This document shows, in pieces, positions 13,133 to 16,546 of a stretch of 16,546 bases of DNA. The stretch's first letter is position 1; each line of letters begins with the position of its first letter. A program made the position numbers and the translations under genes. The notes under the pieces were generated by a model that was not told where the DNA came from, made no database searches, and was given only the letters and a program-made list of their open reading frames with translations. Source of the stretch: Oscillospiraceae bacterium (GTDB lineage Bacteria; Bacillota; Clostridia; Oscillospirales; Oscillospiraceae); assembly GCA_016296565.1 (NCBI GenBank), contig JAEDJB010000030.1, positions 1 to 16,546 of the forward strand. Reading direction: 5' to 3'.

Positions 13133-13711
13133 ATGGCGATGACGGTGATTTGGACGGGGATGACGGCCATCTCCCTTCTGTGCGCCCTGGCTTTCGGCCG
13201 GGGGGAGGCCCTGGCGGCGGCGGCCCTGGACGGGGCGGCCCAGGCCATCCAGCTGGGGCTGAGCATGGCGGGGGTGCTGTGCCTGTGGATGGGGGTGATG
13301 GAGGTGATGAGCCAGGCGGGGCTGGCGGAGAAGCTGGCACGGCTGCTGCACCCGGTGCTCCGGCGGCTTTTTCCCGATTTTTCCAGGGACCAGGGAGTGA
13401 TGGACACCATTGCCGCCAACGTGTCGGCCAACCTCCTGGGCCTGGGCAACGCCGCCACTCCTTTGGGGCTGGAGGCCGCCCGGCGGATGAGCCGCCGCAC
13501 CCCCGGGGTGGCGGGGGACAGCCTGTGCATGCTGGTGGTGTGCAACACCGCCTCCATCCAGCTGATTCCCACCACGGTAGCGGCGGTGCGCATGGCCGCC
13601 GGATGCCGGACTCCCTTTGACATTTTGCCGGCGGTGTGGGTGACCTCCCTGCTGTCGGTGCTCACGGGGATCACCGCGGCCAGGCTCTGCGCCCGCCTCT
13701 GGCGAAGCTGA
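13133..13711 (+). CDS. spmA: Spore maturation protein A
   Basis: This 192-aa membrane protein has a nucleoside-recognition (Gate) domain. The diagnostic block NVSANLLGLGNAATPLGL (96-113) and VCNTASIQLIPTT match SpmA, and the length is near the 196 aa of Bacillus. SpmA and SpmB together are needed for full spore core dehydration and heat resistance, presumably acting in membrane transport. The start at 13133 has AAGGAGG eight bases upstream. spmB follows 12 bp after the stop. In Bacillus spmAB follows dacB, but here the preceding gene is the divergent abrB. I could not fix a sporulation-sigma promoter in the gap. Confidence 0.94.
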   Translation: MAMTVIWTGMTAISLLCALAFGRGEALAAAALDGAAQAIQLGLSMAGVLCLWMGVMEVMSQAGLAEKLARLLHPVLRRLFPDFSRDQGVMDTIAANVSANLLGLGNAATPLGLEAARRMSRRTPGVAGDSLCMLVVCNTASIQLIPTTVAAVRMAAGCRTPFDILPAVWVTSLLSVLTGITAARLCARLWRS

Positions 13712-13723
13712 GAGGGCGGCGGG

Positions 13724-14251
13724 ATGAAGCTGTTTCTGGATCTGCTGGTGCCGGGGATCATCGCCGGGGTGTCCTGCTACGGCATGGCGAAACGGGTGGA
13801 CGTGTACAGCGCCCTGCTCCAGGGGGCGGCCAAGGGGCTGGAGATTCTGTGGAAGATTCTCCCCGCCCTGGTAACCCTGCTGACGGTGGTGGCCATGCTC
13901 CGGGCCTCGGGGGCGCTGGAGCTGCTGGCTCAGGTGCTCTCCCCGGCGATGAATGTCCTGGGCATCCCGTCGGAGACGGTGGCCCTCATGCTGGTGCGGC
14001 CCATCAGCGGCAGCGCCGCTTTGGGGGTGGGGTCGGAGCTTATCACCACCTATGGCCCGGACTCCCTGGTGGGCCGCACCGCCGCGGTGATGCTGGGGTC
14101 CACGGAGACCACCTTCTATACCATCGCCGTGTACTTCGGGGCGGCGGGGATCAAAAAGACCCGCTACGCCGTCCCTGCCGCCCTGTGCGCGGACCTGGCC
14201 GGGTTCTTTTTTGCCTCTCTCACCGTCCGCCTGTTCTTCGGCGCCGGTTGA
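13724..14251 (+). CDS. spmB: Spore maturation protein B
   Basis: This 175-aa membrane protein (Bacillus 178 aa) has the Gate-domain block RPISGSAALGVGSELI (92-107) and GSTETTFYTIAVYFGA (125-140), both diagnostic of SpmB. It works with SpmA in spore core dehydration. The ribosome site is weak (GAGAGGGCGGG directly before ATG 13724), so it may depend on translation of spmA 12 bp upstream. Its stop codon overlaps the -35 element of the probable recG promoter. Confidence 0.94.
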   Translation: MKLFLDLLVPGIIAGVSCYGMAKRVDVYSALLQGAAKGLEILWKILPALVTLLTVVAMLRASGALELLAQVLSPAMNVLGIPSETVALMLVRPISGSAALGVGSELITTYGPDSLVGRTAAVMLGSTETTFYTIAVYFGAAGIKKTRYAVPAALCADLAGFFFASLTVRLFFGAG

Positions 14252-14276
14252 GAAGGGCGGGAAAGTGTGGTACACT
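14248..14276 (+). promoter_or_regulatory. recG promoter overlapping the spmB stop codon
   Basis: TTGAGA (14248-14253, containing the spmB TGA stop) and TACACT (14271-14276) are separated by 17 bp, with a TGn extension before the -10. It lets recG be expressed in vegetative cells independently of the spm genes. The A-AAGTGTGGTA stretch resembles the nrdG promoter. Confidence 0.65.
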
Positions 14277-14313
14277 ACTCTTAAAAGAACCCAGCCGAAA
14301 GGAGGCCCGCCCC

Positions 14314-16368
14314 ATGGAAAAACTCACCCTGCACACCCCTCTCACCTCCTTGCCCGGGGTGGGTCCCGCCCGGGGGCAGGCCCTGGACAAGCTGGGGCTG
14401 CGCACCGTTGCCGACCTGCTGGCCTATTTCCCCCGGGACTACGAGGACCGGACCCTCCGGGAGAGCATCGCAGCCTGCCCCCTGGAGGAGCCGGTGTGCT
14501 TCTCCGCCTTGGTGGCGGAGCCCTTCCGCACCAGCTACGTCCGCCGGGGCATGGAGCTGACCAAGGGCCGTGTGGTGGATGGCACCGGCCAGGTGGAGGT
14601 CACCTTCTTTAACCAGAGCTACGTCCGAAACGCCCTGGCGCCCGGGGAGACCTACTGCTTTTACGGCAAGCTCACCGGGACCGGCCGCCGTCTCCAGATG
14701 ATCAACCCCGTTTTCGAGAGGGAAGGGGAGGGGAGAGTTACCGGGGGCATCGTTCCCGTCTACCCCCTCACCGCCGGGATCACCGCCAAGCGCCTGACCA
14801 GCTGGCAGCGCCTGGCCGCCCAGTGCGTGCCCCAGATCCAGGAGACCCTGCCGGAAGACCTGCGCCGGACCTACCGGCTGGCCCCGGCGGAGTTCTCCTA
14901 CCGGGCCATCCACTTCCCCCAGTCCTGGGAGGACCTGGCCAAGGCCCGGCGGCGGCTGATGTTTGAGGAGCTGTTCTGCCTGAACCTGGGGCTGACCCTG
15001 ATCCGGGGCCGCCGGGGAGAGCAGACTGCCGTCCCCTTCCTGCGCCAGGACCTGGACGCCTTCCTCTCCGGCCTGCCCTTCACCCTGACGGAGGCCCAGC
15101 TGCGCTCGGCCCGGGAGGCGGCGGCGGACCTGAAGCAGCCCGTCCCCATGAACCGCCTGCTCCAGGGGGACGTGGGCTCGGGCAAGACGGTGGTGGCCGC
15201 CGCCTGCGCCTATCTGGCCTGGGCCAACGGCTGCCAGACTGCCCTCATGGCCCCCACGGAGCTGCTGGCCCAGCAGCATGTGAAAACCCTCTCCGACCTG
15301 CTGGGGCACACGGGGATGCGGGTTTCCCTTCTCACCGGCTCCATGACCGCCGCCCAGAAGCGGGCCTGCCGGGAGAAGCTGGCAGCGGGGGAGATTGACC
15401 TCATCGTAGGCACCCATGCCCTGCTCAGCGAGCCGGTTGCTTTCCGCCGTCTGGCCCTGGTAATCACCGACGAGCAGCACCGGTTCGGGGTGGACCAGCG
15501 GGCGGCTCTCTCCGCAAAAAGCGGGGGAGAGGAGCGCCCCCACGTGCTGGTGATGTCCGCCACCCCCATCCCCCGGACCCTGGCCCTCATGATCTACGGG
15601 GACCTGGACCTGTCGGTGATCGACCAGCTGCCCCCGGGGCGCACCCCGGTGGACACCATGCTCATCGGGGGGGACAAGCGCCAGCGGCTCTACGGCTTCG
15701 TGCGCAAGCAGGTGGGCCTGGGGCGGCAGGTGTACCTGGTCTGCCCGGCGGTGGACCAGGAGGACCCGGCGGGCATGAAGGCCGCCGAACAGTACGGCCG
15801 CCAGCTCCAGCGGGAGGTGTTCCCCGACCTGCGGGTGGCCATCGTCCACGGCAAGCTGAAGGCCAAGGAAAAGCAGCAGGTGATGGAGGACTTCGCCGCC
15901 GGGCGCACCGACGTGCTGGTGTCCACCACGGTGATCGAGGTGGGGGTGGACGTGCCCAACGCCTCCCTCATGATCGTGGAGGACGCGGACCGGTTCGGTC
16001 TCAGCCAGCTCCACCAGCTCCGGGGCCGGGTGGGCCGGGGAAAGCACCAGTCCTACTGCGTGCTGATCTCGGATAATCGGAACGAGCAGACCCGGAAGCG
16101 GCTGAAAACCCTCTGCGCTACCACCGACGGCTTCGCCATCGCCGAGGAGGATTTGAAGCTCCGTGGCCCCGGCGACTTTTTCGGCGCCCGGCAGCACGGC
16201 CTGCCCCAGCTGAAGCTGGCCAGTCTGGAAGGGGACATGCGGTTATTGCACGAGGCCCAGGACGCCGCCCGGGCGGTCCTGTCCCAGGACCCGGACCTGA
16301 AAAACCACACCCCCCTCCGCCAGCGGGTGGAGCAGCTCTTCCGGGAGAACGGGGATATTTTTAACTGA
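14314..16368 (+). CDS. recG: ATP-dependent DNA helicase RecG
   Basis: This 684-aa protein (Bacillus 682 aa) is a double-strand translocase that remodels stalled replication forks and Holliday junctions. The N-terminal part has a helix-hairpin-like LPGVGPARGQALDKLGL and the wedge/OB domain (about 60-150). Helicase motifs follow in order: Walker A GDVGSGKT (285-292), PTELLAQQH, Walker B DEQH (386-389), SATPIPRT, STTVIEVGVDVP and QLRGRVGRG. The C-terminal LRGPGDFFGARQHGLP is the RecG hook. All motifs are intact. Start 14314 has AAAGGAGG eight bases upstream; the long frame to its left is a shadow of spmAB. The gene ends shortly before a palindromic repeat and a terminator. Confidence 0.98.
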   Translation: MEKLTLHTPLTSLPGVGPARGQALDKLGLRTVADLLAYFPRDYEDRTLRESIAACPLEEPVCFSALVAEPFRTSYVRRGMELTKGRVVDGTGQVEVTFFNQSYVRNALAPGETYCFYGKLTGTGRRLQMINPVFEREGEGRVTGGIVPVYPLTAGITAKRLTSWQRLAAQCVPQIQETLPEDLRRTYRLAPAEFSYRAIHFPQSWEDLAKARRRLMFEELFCLNLGLTLIRGRRGEQTAVPFLRQDLDAFLSGLPFTLTEAQLRSAREAAADLKQPVPMNRLLQGDVGSGKTVVAAACAYLAWANGCQTALMAPTELLAQQHVKTLSDLLGHTGMRVSLLTGSMTAAQKRACREKLAAGEIDLIVGTHALLSEPVAFRRLALVITDEQHRFGVDQRAALSAKSGGEERPHVLVMSATPIPRTLALMIYGDLDLSVIDQLPPGRTPVDTMLIGGDKRQRLYGFVRKQVGLGRQVYLVCPAVDQEDPAGMKAAEQYGRQLQREVFPDLRVAIVHGKLKAKEKQQVMEDFAAGRTDVLVSTTVIEVGVDVPNASLMIVEDADRFGLSQLHQLRGRVGRGKHQSYCVLISDNRNEQTRKRLKTLCATTDGFAIAEEDLKLRGPGDFFGARQHGLPQLKLASLEGDMRLLHEAQDAARAVLSQDPDLKNHTPLRQRVEQLFRENGDIFN

Positions 16369-16372
16369 ACCA

Positions 16373-16440
16373 GTCGCTCTTGCCTCCCCCTCTGGGGGAG
16401 GTGGATTCGGGCCCGCAGGCCCGAAGACGGAGAGGGCGAC
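16373..16440. repeat. Three-hairpin palindromic intergenic element
   Basis: The ends GTCGCTCT and AGAGGGCGAC can pair with one mismatch or bulge. Inside them are two perfect hairpins: CCTCCCCC/GGGGGAGG (about 16383-16401) and TTCGGGCC/GGCCCGAA (about 16407-16426). The layout is cloverleaf-like. Sequences of the form CTCCCCCTCTGGGGGAG...GGAGAGGG recur between genes in Oscillospirales genomes as far as I recall, so this is most likely a dispersed REP- or MITE-like element. No second copy was seen in this window. Confidence 0.65.
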
Positions 16441-16479
16441 ACGGCGTGGATTGCCCAGTTGTGCTTCCAGAGAATAGCG

Positions 16480-16514
16480 AACCCCGGCGCTCACACAGGA
16501 GCGCCGGGGTTTTT
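16480..16514 (+). terminator. Intrinsic terminator downstream of recG
   Basis: An 11-bp perfect stem (CCCCGGCGCTC, arms 16482-16492 and 16499-16509, loop ACACAG), extendable by two A-T pairs, is followed by five T. It probably ends the recG transcript, with the palindromic element inside the 3' untranslated region. The last 32 bases show no feature. Confidence 0.9.
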
Positions 16515-16546
16515 CATACAATGGGTGTGTCCGACAGCAGCACCCG

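Noticed and set aside
14281..16197. 638-codon open frame antisense to recG
   Set aside because: GC-rich codon bias leaves few antisense stops. RecG on the plus strand has every expected motif, and the antisense product is low-complexity His/Gly/Leu/Gln-rich.
1..16546. CRISPR array, tRNA, rRNA, IS element, toxin-antitoxin or defence system
   Set aside because: No regularly spaced repeats, tRNA-like folds, transposase or defence-domain motifs were seen anywhere in the window.

Overview
The window (about 62% G+C by eye, C/G-rich third codon positions) looks like chromosomal DNA of a strictly anaerobic, spore-forming, butyrate-type Firmicute of the Oscillospirales. The Flavonifractor / Pseudoflavonifractor / Intestinimonas / Lawsonibacter group is the best guess. 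Grounds: spmA-spmB sporulation genes, a clostridial AbrB with a Cys4 tail, an anaerobic nrdG, acyl-CoA fermentation genes, strong AAGGAGG ribosome sites and GC-rich intrinsic terminators. The genus is inference. No tRNA, rRNA, CRISPR, IS element or phage gene was seen.

Layout. (1) 46-3469, plus: a four-gene run of an EamA/DMT transporter, a CatA-like acetyltransferase, an acetyl-CoA hydrolase/CoA-transferase and a NifX/NifB-type cluster-binding protein with a Cys/His tail, closed by a terminator. (2) 5737-3524, minus: three secreted lipoproteins in one operon with a clear promoter. The first two share a homologous domain with an identically spaced cysteine pair. (3) 6755-5889 and 8108-6888, minus: a crotonase-fold protein lacking both canonical catalytic glutamates, preceded by an acyl-CoA dehydrogenase. 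Divergent from them, across a 597-bp gap with promoters and hairpins, is a 3-hydroxyacyl-CoA dehydrogenase (8706-9560, plus). These three genes use more T-ending codons than their neighbours, as highly expressed genes do. (4) 9717-12456, plus: nrdG, a NUDIX CoA-pyrophosphatase-like gene, trmN6-like and rsmI. (5) abrB (minus, 12888-12646) converges on rsmI across a long bidirectional terminator. Its promoter carries a perfect palindrome. (6) spmA, spmB and recG (plus, 13133-16368), with a recG promoter overlapping the end of spmB, then a three-hairpin palindromic repeat and a terminator.

How the genes fit together. The CoA-transferase, acyl-CoA dehydrogenase, crotonase homologue, 3-hydroxyacyl-CoA dehydrogenase and CoA-pyrophosphatase-like NUDIX point to acyl-CoA metabolism. 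The set is not the textbook crt-bcd-etfBA-hbd butyrate operon: there is no thiolase or ETF, the crotonase lacks hydratase glutamates, and the dehydrogenase has a residue pattern suggesting altered cofactor preference. The exact substrate cannot be read from the sequence. Regions 4-6 are conserved housekeeping and sporulation genes. trmN6-rsmI-abrB echoes the yabB-yazA-rsmI-abrB neighbourhood of Bacillus, with yazA absent and abrB inverted.
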